Part shown: positions 8,971-17,272 of the stretch, piece by piece
Layout: each line of letters starts with the position of its first letter
Position numbering within the stretch: the first letter of the stretch is position 1
Assembly: GCF_009301415.1 (NCBI RefSeq)
Contig: NZ_CP045074.1
Location: 395,593 to 459,592 of the forward strand
Source: Paracoccus kondratievae
GTDB lineage: Bacteria; Pseudomonadota; Alphaproteobacteria; Rhodobacterales; Rhodobacteraceae
Direction of reading: 5' to 3'
DNA length: 64,000 nucleotides
Notes under the pieces: generated by a model
What the model saw: the letters and a program-made list of their open reading frames with translations, nothing else
What the model was told of the DNA's origin: nothing
Databases searched by the model: none
Made by a program: the position numbers and the translations under genes

Positions 8971-8995
8971 CCCGCGCGGGCAGTTCCTGCGCGGG
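8971..8995 (+). terminator. hairpin after the rpiA-like gene
   Basis: CCCGCGC / GCGCGGG 7-bp stem with an 11-nt loop, 34 bp past the stop codon. It has no strong U-run. It separates the kinase/isomerase operon from the ABC transporter promoter. Confidence 0.45.
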
Positions 8996-9084
8996 GCAGA
9001 CGAAAATTGCAAAATTTCCTAGAAAAACTCGTCGGTTCGTGGGGATTATCTGCTAATAAATAGCAAGCTCATCGGCGGGTTTGC

Positions 9085-9116
9085 TTGACAGAATCAGAGA
9101 ATATCTAGTATTACTA
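9085..9116 (+). promoter_or_regulatory. sigma-70 promoter of the ABC operon with overlapping RpiR-type operator
   Basis: TTGACA (9085-9090), 17 bp, GTATTA (9108-9113) forms a clear promoter. The inverted repeat TAGT-ATT-ACTA (9106-9116) sits exactly over the -10 box. It is the same motif as at 3436-3446, and its reverse complement reads ATGTAGTAATACTA. The operator layout implies repression by steric block. Confidence 0.6.
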
Positions 9117-9144
9117 CATACCAGAAAACTCTGGGGAGGGAGCT

Positions 9145-10227
9145 ATGACCAGGCAGATCGGAATCAGCCGGCGCAACGTACTTGCAGGGGGTGCGGCGCT
9201 GGGATTGGGGGCGTTGATGGGGCCGCGCGCTTTCGCGCAGGGCGCCTTGTCGATCCCTTATTCGAACAAGAGCCTCGATTACTATTTCTTTGTGATCCAG
9301 GAAGAGGCGGTTAAACGCGCCGTCGCTGCGGCCGGTGGTGATTTTCAGGCCACCAATGCGAATTTCGACAACACCCGACAGCTTGAACAATGGCAGAGCC
9401 TGCTTTTGTCCAAGCCTTCGGCCATCATCTCGGATCCGATCGACAGCCAGGCCATCGTCTCGGCGATCCGGCGCTATAATCGCCAGAATATCCCGGTCGG
9501 CATCATCGACACGCCCGCCGATGGCGGCGATGTCGCGATCACCGTCAGCTTTGACAACTTCCAGGGCGGCGTCATGGCCGCGCAAGAGATCGTGGACCGG
9601 CTGATCAAGAAACACGGCAGCCCCAAAGGCACGGTTCTGAACTGCTATGGTGCCTTGGCATCCGTGGCGTGGCGGCTGCGCAAAGAGGGGATGGACTCGG
9701 TCTTTGCGCAATATCCCGACATCAGGTATCTGGACCGCCCGACCGAAGGTCAGCTTGAACAGATGCTGTCGGTGACGCTGTCGACCCTGTCGGAATATCC
9801 CGATCTGGACGCGGTCCACGCGCCTTCGGATTCGCCCGCACGCGGCATCGCCACGGCGTTGCAGCAAAAGGGCCGCTGGAAGAAGGTGGGCGAGGATGGC
9901 CATGTCATCTTTGTCAATATCGACGGCGAGCCGGTCGCGCTGAAATGGATTCAGGAAGGCTATATGGACGCCTGCGTCTCGCAAGACCCGATCGCCTATG
10001 GCGAGATCGCTGTCGAGATGATCGTCAAACATGCGCTCAAGGGCGAGGCGGTGCCGATCGGCGCCTATGAGAACCAGAAATATTTCTGGGAAAAGGGCGA
10101 GATCGTCGAGGGCAAGACCGGTCCGACGCTGATTATCCCGCCCTTTGTCATCAACGGCGATAATGCGGCCGATCCGCGTCACTGGGGTGCTGTGGCCGAA
10201 AAGGAATGGGGCATTCCCTATACCTGA
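9145..10227 (+). CDS. ribose-type sugar ABC transporter, periplasmic binding protein
   Basis: 360 residues. The N-terminus carries a twin-arginine-like signal (SRRNVLAGG, hydrophobic to about residue 30, cleavage near AFAQ). A type I periplasmic-binding fold (Peripla_BP_4) follows, with the usual DPIDSQA and DGEPVA-type ligand-loop stretches. GGGAGGGAG precedes the ATG. It delivers a sugar to the permease encoded two genes downstream. A strong hairpin in the gap before the ATPase gene probably raises binding-protein yield over the membrane parts. Confidence 0.88.
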   Translation: MTRQIGISRRNVLAGGAALGLGALMGPRAFAQGALSIPYSNKSLDYYFFVIQEEAVKRAVAAAGGDFQATNANFDNTRQLEQWQSLLLSKPSAIISDPIDSQAIVSAIRRYNRQNIPVGIIDTPADGGDVAITVSFDNFQGGVMAAQEIVDRLIKKHGSPKGTVLNCYGALASVAWRLRKEGMDSVFAQYPDIRYLDRPTEGQLEQMLSVTLSTLSEYPDLDAVHAPSDSPARGIATALQQKGRWKKVGEDGHVIFVNIDGEPVALKWIQEGYMDACVSQDPIAYGEIAVEMIVKHALKGEAVPIGAYENQKYFWEKGEIVEGKTGPTLIIPPFVINGDNAADPRHWGAVAEKEWGIPYT

Positions 10228-10246
10228 TCGCCGCATTGCGATCCTT

Positions 10247-10269
10247 GCCGGAGCGGTTCGCGCTCCGGC
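10247..10269 (+). terminator. intra-operon hairpin after the binding-protein gene
   Basis: A perfect 9-bp GC-rich stem (GCCGGAGCG / CGCTCCGGC) with a 5-nt loop lies between the binding-protein and ATPase genes. It is a likely partial terminator or mRNA-stabilising hairpin; the uronate TRAP operon has a counterpart at 19691-19719. Confidence 0.55.
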
Positions 10270-10294
10270 CGTTTGAGGTCCGGGGAGGGATGCG

Positions 10295-11806
10295 ATGACA
10301 GTTCATGACACGCGCGGCATGGATATGGCCGCTGACACGATCCTGCGGATCGAGGACGTGACAAAGACCTATGGTGCTGTCAGGGCGCTGCGCGGTGTGT
10401 CGCTGGAAATCCGCCGCGGTACGATTCATGGCCTTCTGGGCGAGAATGGTGCCGGAAAATCGACACTTGTTGGCATCATCTCGGGCCAGAACACCCCGAC
10501 ATCCGGGCGCATCCTGATGGATGGCCGGCCGTTGGAGCAGGTCGATGTCAAGGCGATGGAAGAGGCCGGCGTCTTTCTGGTCACGCAAGAGCCGATGATC
10601 ATCGACAACATGACCGCGGCGGAGAACCTGATGCTCGGCATCTGGCCGAACCGCGGCGGTTTCGTGGACTGGAAAAAGCTGCGCGCCGATGCGGCGCGAA
10701 TGCTGGCCGGGTCGGGGATTGACGGCTCGGTCACCGCCGGTCGTCTGGATGCGGTGTCGCGTCGCAAGCTGAACATCCTGCGGGCCATGTTTTCGGGCGG
10801 CAGGGTCATCATCCTGGATGAGCCGACCGCCGCGCTGACCGTGGCCGACCGCCGCGCCCTTTTCGACTTTATGCGCAGGCTCAAGGCTCAGGGCGTCACC
10901 TTTATCTTTATCTCGCATTACAATGACGAGATCCTGGAAATCTGCGACGCGGTTTCGGTGCTGCGCGACGGCAGTCTGGCTGGCGGATCCGAGGATGTCG
11001 CCGCGCTAAGCTCTGAACAGCTGACAGAGCTGGTGCTTGGACGCGGGCTTGAGCTGTTTCAGCGCCACCGTCGCGATCATTCGGACAAGGCGCCTGCCGT
11101 CAGGTTGCGCAAGGTGGCTGGCAAGAACCTGTCAGTCGAGGCGCTGGATATCGCGCCGGGTGAGGTTCTGGGCTTTACCGGCCTGCCCGGCGCAGGCGCC
11201 AAAGAGCTGGCGCGCGCGATCTTTGGGCTGCATCCGGCATCCGGCTTGATCTGGCTTGACGGGCATGAAACTGCCTTGCCGGGCAACCCGCGCGCCGCTT
11301 TCGACGCGGGCATCGCCTATCTTTCCGACGACCGGCGCAAGGACGGGGCCGTCGGGCAAATGTCGATTGGCGACAATATCGCGCTGTCATCGCTGAATGC
11401 ACGTTCGCGGATGGGCTTTATCGACCACAAGGCCGAGGCCGGGGTTGTCGCGCGCTATTTCGGCGCGATGGGCGTCAAGGCTCCGGGGCCGGAATATGCG
11501 GTCGATACGCTTAGCGGCGGCAATCAGCAGAAAGTGTGCCTTGGGCGGGTGCTGGCAACGAACCCGCGCCTGCTGATCGTTGATGAGCCGACGCGCGGGA
11601 TCGACGTCGGCGTCAAGCAGGATGTGCTGCGCATCATCGACGAGCTTAGCGATACCGGAGTGTCGGTGATCATCGTTTCGACCGACACTGATGAGCTGGT
11701 GCGCGCCACCGACCGGGTCTGCGTCTTTGACCATGGCAGCATCAAGGAAACCCTGAGCGGAGATGAAATCTCTGTCGAGCGTCTGCGCGCCTCGGTGCAG
11801 GCATGA
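10295..11806 (+). CDS. sugar ABC transporter ATP-binding protein (RbsA/XylG type, two NBDs)
   Basis: 503 residues with two nucleotide-binding domains. Domain 1 has Walker A GENGAGKST and Walker B ILDEPTAAL, but a weak signature (VSRRKL). Domain 2 has a degenerate Walker A (GLPGAGAKE), a canonical signature LSGGNQQK and Walker B IVDEPTRGID. This asymmetry is normal for ribose/xylose importer ATPases. GGGGAGGGA lies upstream of the ATG at 10295; downstream ATGs (for example 10319) are possible. It couples ATP hydrolysis to sugar import. Confidence 0.9.
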   Translation: MTVHDTRGMDMAADTILRIEDVTKTYGAVRALRGVSLEIRRGTIHGLLGENGAGKSTLVGIISGQNTPTSGRILMDGRPLEQVDVKAMEEAGVFLVTQEPMIIDNMTAAENLMLGIWPNRGGFVDWKKLRADAARMLAGSGIDGSVTAGRLDAVSRRKLNILRAMFSGGRVIILDEPTAALTVADRRALFDFMRRLKAQGVTFIFISHYNDEILEICDAVSVLRDGSLAGGSEDVAALSSEQLTELVLGRGLELFQRHRRDHSDKAPAVRLRKVAGKNLSVEALDIAPGEVLGFTGLPGAGAKELARAIFGLHPASGLIWLDGHETALPGNPRAAFDAGIAYLSDDRRKDGAVGQMSIGDNIALSSLNARSRMGFIDHKAEAGVVARYFGAMGVKAPGPEYAVDTLSGGNQQKVCLGRVLATNPRLLIVDEPTRGIDVGVKQDVLRIIDELSDTGVSVIIVSTDTDELVRATDRVCVFDHGSIKETLSGDEISVERLRASVQA

Positions 11807-11832
11807 CGCGCCCCCCGAAAGGAGAACCGGCT

Positions 11833-12834
11833 ATGAGCAACGCAACGGTCAATGCCGCGCCAGGCGTCGGCATGGCAAAGGACAAGGCCAGTGGTCACGC
11901 AGTGCTGGGCTGGGTGCTGCACAATGTTGTCTGGATCTGGCTGATCGCGCTGGTGGCGATCTTTGGCGCGTTCAACGACTATTTCCTGACCGTCTTCAAC
12001 CTGCAAAACGTGATGGTCCAGGCGACGGTGCTGGGCATGCTGGGTCTGGCCGTTGCCCTGCCGTTGCTGGTGGCCGAGATTGACCTGTCGATCCCCGCCA
12101 ATGCCGGTTTTTCGGCGGCTGTTGGGGCACTTGCCTATTCGGATCTGGGGCTGCCGTGGTTCATCGCCATGCTGGCAGGGCTGGCCGTGGGTACCTTTAT
12201 CGGGTTTTTCAACGGCTTTTGTATCACCCGGCTCAAGATGGTTTCGCTGATCGAAACCCTGTCGATGATGATCATCCTGCAAGGCGCGTTGCTGGCGCTG
12301 ACGCAGGGCAAGACGCTGACCAATCTTGCGGACGGCTATGTCTGGATCGGGCAGGCGACCATTGGCGGTTGGCCGATCATGCCGGTGGTGTTTCTGCTTG
12401 CGCTTGCGGTGATGGGCGTGGTGCTGCAACGCACTGTGCTGGGGCGCTCGATCTATGCGGTGGGCGGCAATCCCGTCGCCTCGAACTCGGCCGGGATCCG
12501 CGTCGACCGCATCAAGGTCATCACCTATACCATCTCGGGTTTTCTGGCGGCGCTTGCGGGGTTCCTGCTTGCCTCATGGCAGATGGCGATCACCTCGAAC
12601 CAGGGGTCGAGCTATCTGCTTTATGCCATCGCCGCCCCGATCATCGGCGGGGTCAGCGTCTTTGGCGGTCGCGGCAATGTGCGGGGCGTGCTGGGCGGCG
12701 TGCTGCTGTTGACGGTCATTCAGGTCGGGCTGGCGATCATCAACGTTCCCTCGTTCTATGTCGGCATGATCGGCGGAGTGATGATCTTTATCGCCGTGGC
12801 CATCGACGCCATCCGGGTTCGCTATTTCGGCTGA
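11833..12834 (+). CDS. sugar ABC transporter permease (RbsC type)
   Basis: 333 residues, mostly hydrophobic, with about 8-10 membrane spans typical of BPD_transp_2 permeases. The conserved EAA-like loop reads AVGGNPVASNSAGI. The ATG at 11833 is preferred because AAAGGAG is just upstream; an in-frame ATG at 11803 overlaps the ATPase stop (ATGA) but lacks its own site. A single permease gene implies a homodimeric channel. Confidence 0.88.
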   Translation: MSNATVNAAPGVGMAKDKASGHAVLGWVLHNVVWIWLIALVAIFGAFNDYFLTVFNLQNVMVQATVLGMLGLAVALPLLVAEIDLSIPANAGFSAAVGALAYSDLGLPWFIAMLAGLAVGTFIGFFNGFCITRLKMVSLIETLSMMIILQGALLALTQGKTLTNLADGYVWIGQATIGGWPIMPVVFLLALAVMGVVLQRTVLGRSIYAVGGNPVASNSAGIRVDRIKVITYTISGFLAALAGFLLASWQMAITSNQGSSYLLYAIAAPIIGGVSVFGGRGNVRGVLGGVLLLTVIQVGLAIINVPSFYVGMIGGVMIFIAVAIDAIRVRYFG

Positions 12835-12862
12835 CCCGCCAAAACTCCAGGAAAGGCAAGAA

Positions 12863-14377
12863 ATGACGTTCACTCCGCATGGCAGGCATCTGATCGCCGG
12901 CGAATGGATCGCCACGGATGAGACATTCCGCAATGAGCCCGCATGGGGGCAGGCCGACCATTTCTCGGTGGGCACGATCGAGCTGATTGACCGCGCCGCG
13001 CAGGCCGCCGAAAAGGCCTTTTGGGCCTATGGCTACAGCACGCGCGAAGAACGTGCCGCCTTCCTGAACGCCATCGCCGATGAGATCGAGGCCCGCGGTC
13101 CCGAGATTACCGGGATCGGCACCCGTGAAACCGGCCTGCCCGAGGCGCGCCTGAACGCAGAGCGCGGCCGCACGACCGGACAGTTGCGGCTTTTTGCCAG
13201 GACCATCCTGGAGGGGGAGTATCTGGACCGCAGGCATGATCCGGCCCTGCCGGATCGTCAGCCTTTGCCGCGCCCGGATCTGCGTCTGATCCAGCGTCCG
13301 ATCGGGCCGGTTGCGGTTTTTGGTGCCTCGAACTTTCCGCTCGCCTTTTCGGTTGCCGGGGGTGACACGGCCTCGGCTTTGGCGGCGGGCTGCCCGGTGG
13401 TGGTCAAGGGCCATTCGGCCCATCCCGGCACCAGCGAGATCGTGGCCGAGGCGATCCACGCCGCCATTCGGGGCTGCGGCGTCCATCCCGGGGTCTTTTC
13501 GCTGGTGCAGGGCGGCGACCGCAAGGTCGGCTCGGCGCTGGTCCAGCATCCGCTGATCAGGGGGGTGGGCTTTACCGGCAGCCTCGGCGGGGGCAGGGCG
13601 CTGTTTGACCTTTGCGCCGCGCGGCCCGAGCCGATCCCCTTCTTTGGCGAGCTTGGCTCGGTCAATCCGATGTTCATCCTGCCCGAAGCGCTAAAGGCGC
13701 GCGGTGCACAGATCGGGCAGGGTTGGGCTGTGTCCATGACGGGCAGCGCGGGCCAGCTTTGCACGAAACCCGGCATTGCCATCGTCCCCGAAGGTGCCGC
13801 GGGCGATGCGCTTGTCGCTGCGACAGCCGAGGCGCTGGCAACTGTCGCCCCGCAGACCATGCTGACCGCTGCCATGGCCGATGCCTATCGGGCTGGCAAG
13901 GCGCGGCTTGATGCCGGCAATCCGGTGCGTCCTGTCCATGTCACCAACAGCACGGGCCGGGATGTCGGGCCGAACCTTTACGAAGTTCCGGCCTCGGCCT
14001 TCCTGTCCGATCACTCTCTGGCAGAAGAGGTCTTTGGTCCGCTTGGCCTTGTCGTACGGGCCCCTTCGATCGGGACGATGCAAGAGCTGGCGCTTGGTCT
14101 TGCCGGGCAGCTGACCGCCACCTTGCATATGGATGCTGGTGACGCGCAGGTTGCCGCGCGGCTGATGCCGGTGCTGGAGCGTAAGGCAGGGCGGATCCTG
14201 ATCAACGGTTATCCAACCGGGGTCGAGGTCTGCGACGCCATGGTCCATGGCGGCCCCTATCCAGCCTCGACGAACTTCGGGGCGACCTCGGTCGGCACCA
14301 TGGCAATTCGCCGGTTCCTGCGTCCGGTCTGCTATCAGAACCTTCCCGCGGAACTGCTGCCTGCCGATCTTGGCTGA
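12863..14377 (+). CDS. 2,5-dioxovalerate (alpha-ketoglutarate semialdehyde) dehydrogenase-type ALDH
   Basis: 504 residues. It belongs to the NADP-type ALDH branch with the segments VFGASNFPLAFS, VVKGHSAHPGTS and ELGSVNPMF and the catalytic Cys in GQLC. These are diagnostic of alpha-ketoglutarate semialdehyde dehydrogenases. It would turn the product of a 2-keto-3-deoxypentonate dehydratase into 2-oxoglutarate, linking the sugar to the TCA cycle. AGGAAAGG precedes the ATG. It is the last gene of the ABC operon, and its partner is probably the FAH enzyme at 2272-3414. Confidence 0.85.
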   Translation: MTFTPHGRHLIAGEWIATDETFRNEPAWGQADHFSVGTIELIDRAAQAAEKAFWAYGYSTREERAAFLNAIADEIEARGPEITGIGTRETGLPEARLNAERGRTTGQLRLFARTILEGEYLDRRHDPALPDRQPLPRPDLRLIQRPIGPVAVFGASNFPLAFSVAGGDTASALAAGCPVVVKGHSAHPGTSEIVAEAIHAAIRGCGVHPGVFSLVQGGDRKVGSALVQHPLIRGVGFTGSLGGGRALFDLCAARPEPIPFFGELGSVNPMFILPEALKARGAQIGQGWAVSMTGSAGQLCTKPGIAIVPEGAAGDALVAATAEALATVAPQTMLTAAMADAYRAGKARLDAGNPVRPVHVTNSTGRDVGPNLYEVPASAFLSDHSLAEEVFGPLGLVVRAPSIGTMQELALGLAGQLTATLHMDAGDAQVAARLMPVLERKAGRILINGYPTGVEVCDAMVHGGPYPASTNFGATSVGTMAIRRFLRPVCYQNLPAELLPADLG

Positions 14378-14388
14378 TGACAGGATTA

Positions 14389-14412
14389 GGGCGGGCGTGT
14401 TCGTGCCCGCCC
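14389..14412. terminator. hairpin between convergent genes
   Basis: Perfect 8-bp stem GGGCGGGC / GCCCGCCC with an 8-nt loop, 12 bp after the ALDH stop. A second perfect 10-bp stem-loop (GCGTTGCAGG / CCTGCAACGC) follows at 14470-14495, just before the end of the convergent oxidase gene. Together they probably act as a two-way terminator region. Confidence 0.55.
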
Positions 14413-14519
14413 ATGGCGATCAATACGGGCCGTTCAGTAGCTTTGCCACCCGTTATGGGGCGGGTCTTTGCGTTGCAGGCCTGAACCTGCAACGCGTCGG
14501 CGGGCGCTGAAAGCGGACC

Positions 14520-15989
14520 TTATGCACTGACCGCGAATTCGGTCATCATGCCGGTTTCAAGATGCGGCATATGGTGACAATGCAGCATCCATCGCGCGGC
14601 CTCACCCGCATCCAGGGCCACATCGACCATCGACATCGGCGGCACATAGACGGTATCGCGCAACGCGCCTCTGACCGCGCGGCCGTTCAGTCCGACGACC
14701 TGGAACACATGGCCGTGCAAATGCATCGGATGGCCCATCATCGACATGTTGTGAAAGGACAGTACGACCCGCTCTTTGCTGGTCGCGGCCAGCGGGCGGT
14801 GACGTCCCCAGACCGCGCCGTCAATGGTCCAGACATAGGGTTGCATCGAGCCGCCAAGCATTACCATATGCCGGCGCTCGACCGGCCGGTCCGGCAGGGG
14901 ATCGGCGGCGGTCAGATGTGTCTCTTGCGCCAGATCGGTGTCAAAGGCGGGCGCGGCTGTCTCTGCCATGGCGTCAAGGCGCCGGACCTCGGCCCCTTGT
15001 GTGGCCAGAATCAGACCGGTGCGTTCGCGCGCACCCTCTCGCAGCGCAAGGATTGGCCAGGCACCGCCCTCGGGCGGCAGGTCGATTTCAAGATCCAGCC
15101 GCTGCCCCATGGCAAGGCCGAACCGGTTGCCCGCAAGCGGCTGAACCGCATGTCCGTCCACCGCGACCAGCCGCGCCGGGGCCTGCCCGGTCTCGATCCA
15201 GAACACCGTTGCTGCTGCGGCGTTGATTACCCGCAGGCGGATGCGCCCGCCGCGTTCGACCTGCACCACTTCCGGGTCCGAAAGCGTGCGGTCATTGGCA
15301 AGATAGGCGTCCCAGTCGTAGTCGTTCAGGTCCATCGCCATGCCGTTCATGTCACCCATGGCGCCCATACCCATCATCGCGCCATGGTCCATTGCGGCCA
15401 TGCCGGCCGGCTCGGCCCCATGGCCGCTGCCGTGATCTGCGGCCATCCCATGCCCGCCCAGAATCTCGGCCATCACCTCTTCCGGGGTCTTGAACGAGAA
15501 ATCGTGCAGGAACATCACCACCTCTTGCCGGTCGCTGGAGATATCCTCGGCACTGCGTATGATCAGCGGCGCGGCCAGCAGGCGCATTTCATGCAGCGGC
15601 ACATGGGCGTGCATCCAATAGGTGCCGGGCAGGGGCGCAAAGTCATAGGCGCGGCTTTCCCCGGGGGCGAGCATCGGCATCGGCATGTCCGGCACCCCAT
15701 CCTGAGCGTTCGGTGGGATCTGGCCGTGCCAGTGGATCAGCGTTCTGGCATCAAGCTCATTGCGCAGATCGACCCGGAAACGCGTGCCGGGATCAAGCGT
15801 CAGGCCCTGCCCGTTCGGCCCGGCAAGACCCCAGACAGAGGCGGCGCGGCCGTCGATATCCAGCACCCGGCTGGTGGCGCGCAGGTTCAGCGGGGCGGCC
15901 TCTTTGGCCGAAGCGGTGCGGGGCAGATGGGCACAGGCCAGCACGGCAGCGCCGGCGGCAAGGATGCCGCGTCGGGAAATCGTATTCAT
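14520..15989 (-). CDS. Tat-exported multicopper oxidase with Met/His-rich insertion
   Basis: 489 residues. The Tat signal is SRRGIL. Cupredoxin copper motifs are HWHG (86-89), WMHAH (H126, H128), GHPMHLHGH and a C-terminal HCHHMPHLETGM that supplies type 1 and type 3 ligands. A Met/His/Gly-rich stretch between about residues 195 and 240 (HGAMMGMGAMGDMNGM) resembles the Met-rich regions of cuprous oxidases such as CueO. It is likely a periplasmic Cu(I) oxidase. The ATG at 15989 follows GAGGAGAC. A small secreted Cys/His protein is encoded 75 bp upstream. Confidence 0.88.
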   Translation of the reverse strand: MNTISRRGILAAGAAVLACAHLPRTASAKEAAPLNLRATSRVLDIDGRAASVWGLAGPNGQGLTLDPGTRFRVDLRNELDARTLIHWHGQIPPNAQDGVPDMPMPMLAPGESRAYDFAPLPGTYWMHAHVPLHEMRLLAAPLIIRSAEDISSDRQEVVMFLHDFSFKTPEEVMAEILGGHGMAADHGSGHGAEPAGMAAMDHGAMMGMGAMGDMNGMAMDLNDYDWDAYLANDRTLSDPEVVQVERGGRIRLRVINAAAATVFWIETGQAPARLVAVDGHAVQPLAGNRFGLAMGQRLDLEIDLPPEGGAWPILALREGARERTGLILATQGAEVRRLDAMAETAAPAFDTDLAQETHLTAADPLPDRPVERRHMVMLGGSMQPYVWTIDGAVWGRHRPLAATSKERVVLSFHNMSMMGHPMHLHGHVFQVVGLNGRAVRGALRDTVYVPPMSMVDVALDAGEAARWMLHCHHMPHLETGMMTEFAVSA

Positions 15990-16064
15990 GATTGTCTCCT
16001 CGGGACGGATGGTCCCGTTCACTGGAATTGACGAAACGCCCTGGGCCAAAGGGCCCGGGCGCGA

Positions 16065-16421
16065 TCAAAGGAGACGAGGTTTGGGAGGCGGCTCGTTCAG
16101 CGCAGGCGTCTGACCGGCAACGGTTGTGCCCAAAGGCAGGGCATGGCGGTTGCGCAAAACATCGCGGCCCGTGCCTTCGGCCACAGGCGCCAGCAGTGCC
16201 GAAAGGCCGGTGCAAAGCAGCTCGCAACCGCCGGGATCAATGGGGCTGCGATGCTTTTCACCGTGGCAGGGCGCTTGGTTGCAGTCCGCCACCTGCATCA
16301 TCTCGCTGACATGAATCGCGTGGTCCGGCTCGGCACCAAGCCGCGCCGCATGCGCCGGGGTTGCCGCTGACATGGCGGCGAACACGGTTATGGCAAGCAT
16401 GGCAACAAGGCGCGAAAACAT
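16065..16421 (-). CDS. small secreted Cys/His-containing protein, unrecognised
   Basis: 118 residues if it starts at MFSRLV. A cleavable signal peptide is clear (hydrophobic 3-20, cleavage near AHA-A). The mature part has His and Cys clusters (CNQAPCHGEKH, then GGCELLC) and a Pro-rich tail. I do not recognise the family. It lies directly upstream of the multicopper oxidase on the same strand, so a metal-binding or copper-delivery role is conceivable. An in-frame upstream ATG at 16472 is less likely because the signal peptide would be internal. Confidence 0.6.
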   Translation of the reverse strand: MFSRLVAMLAITVFAAMSAATPAHAARLGAEPDHAIHVSEMMQVADCNQAPCHGEKHRSPIDPGGCELLCTGLSALLAPVAEGTGRDVLRNRHALPLGTTVAGQTPALNEPPPKPRLL

Positions 16422-16489
16422 GGATACAGGATAGAAGCCGGCGGGTGCGAAGTCCATTGCCGTCGCGGTCACAACCCTGGCAACGGACC

Positions 16490-17197
16490 TTACAACCCCA
16501 GCATTTCGGGTTGCTCGACGCGCAGCCGATCCAGTGTGCCATGAATGCGCGACAGGTGCAGATCAATGGCGGCTACGGCCTTTTCCTCATCCCGTTCGCG
16601 CAGGGCGGCAAGGATCATCTTATGCTCTTCCCACGCGTTATGCGCGTTATAGGACAGCGACAGATAGCGGGCGCGGTCCATGTGACCTTTGTTGTCCTTG
16701 ACCAAGGTCCAGACGAACTCCAGCCCCGAGGCCGCGCAGATGTCGTGGTGAAACTGGTCGTCCAGCTCGTGAAAGCTGCTGCGGTCGTCGGCGCGGATGG
16801 CGACCTCTTGCCGGTCGATCAGATCGGCAAGCGCGTCATGATCCTGCGATGTCAGGATACGGGCCGCCTCGCGCATGCAGGCGGTTTCAAGCGCCAGCCG
16901 GATGAAATGCGCCTGACGGATCGCCCCGGCCGAGATTTGCGTCACGATGGTCGCACGCTGCGGGCGGATCTGAATAAAGCCAAGCTGGGACAGGCGAAAG
17001 AATGCATCGCGGACCGGCTGACGCGAAACGCCCATCTGCGCCGCAACCTCTGCCTCGGACAGGCGGGCACCAGGGGGCAGGGTCAGGTTGATAACCCGTT
17101 GATAAAGCGCGTCATAAACCTGATCGGTCACCGTGCGCGGGCGCAGGTCGTCAAGAATGGGCAGGGCGGCGGCATCTGTCGGCATCAGCGAAACCAT
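16490..17197 (-). CDS. GntR/FCD-family regulator of the uronate genes
   Basis: About 235 residues with an N-terminal winged helix (TVTDQVYDALYQRVINL, then SEAEVAAQMGVSRQPVRDA) and an FCD ligand domain. The FCD domain has the metal-binding pattern with Asp/His in ELDDQFHHD and HLSRIH. Start codons at 17209 (GTG), 17197 and 17185 are possible, and none has a strong ribosome site. It diverges from uxaC, so control of uronate uptake and catabolism, as by UxuR/ExuR-type FCD proteins, is the natural inference. Confidence 0.85.
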   Translation of the reverse strand: MVSLMPTDAAALPILDDLRPRTVTDQVYDALYQRVINLTLPPGARLSEAEVAAQMGVSRQPVRDAFFRLSQLGFIQIRPQRATIVTQISAGAIRQAHFIRLALETACMREAARILTSQDHDALADLIDRQEVAIRADDRSSFHELDDQFHHDICAASGLEFVWTLVKDNKGHMDRARYLSLSYNAHNAWEEHKMILAALRERDEEKAVAAIDLHLSRIHGTLDRLRVEQPEMLGL

Positions 17198-17272
17198 AAC
17201 GTTGACCACATTACCAGACTAGCATATTAGATGACTAGAGGAACTGCAAGGCGATTCGGGAGGGGGTTGCGA
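17198..17272. promoter_or_regulatory. divergent control region between gntR and uxaC
   Basis: This short intergenic region contains a direct repeat GACTAG (17217-17222 and 17233-17238) 16 bp apart and an overlapping CTA-N6-TAG inverted repeat. It is the only place from which both genes could be controlled. No canonical -35/-10 pair stands out. Confidence 0.4.

Noticed and set aside
14470..14495. Perfect 10-bp stem-loop as a small RNA or riboswitch
   Set aside because: It sits between convergent genes next to another hairpin; a terminator role is simpler and no conserved RNA motif is seen.
14562..16031. 489-codon plus-strand ORF opposite the multicopper oxidase
   Set aside because: His-rich reading is the mirror of Met/His codons on the other strand; no ribosome site or family features.
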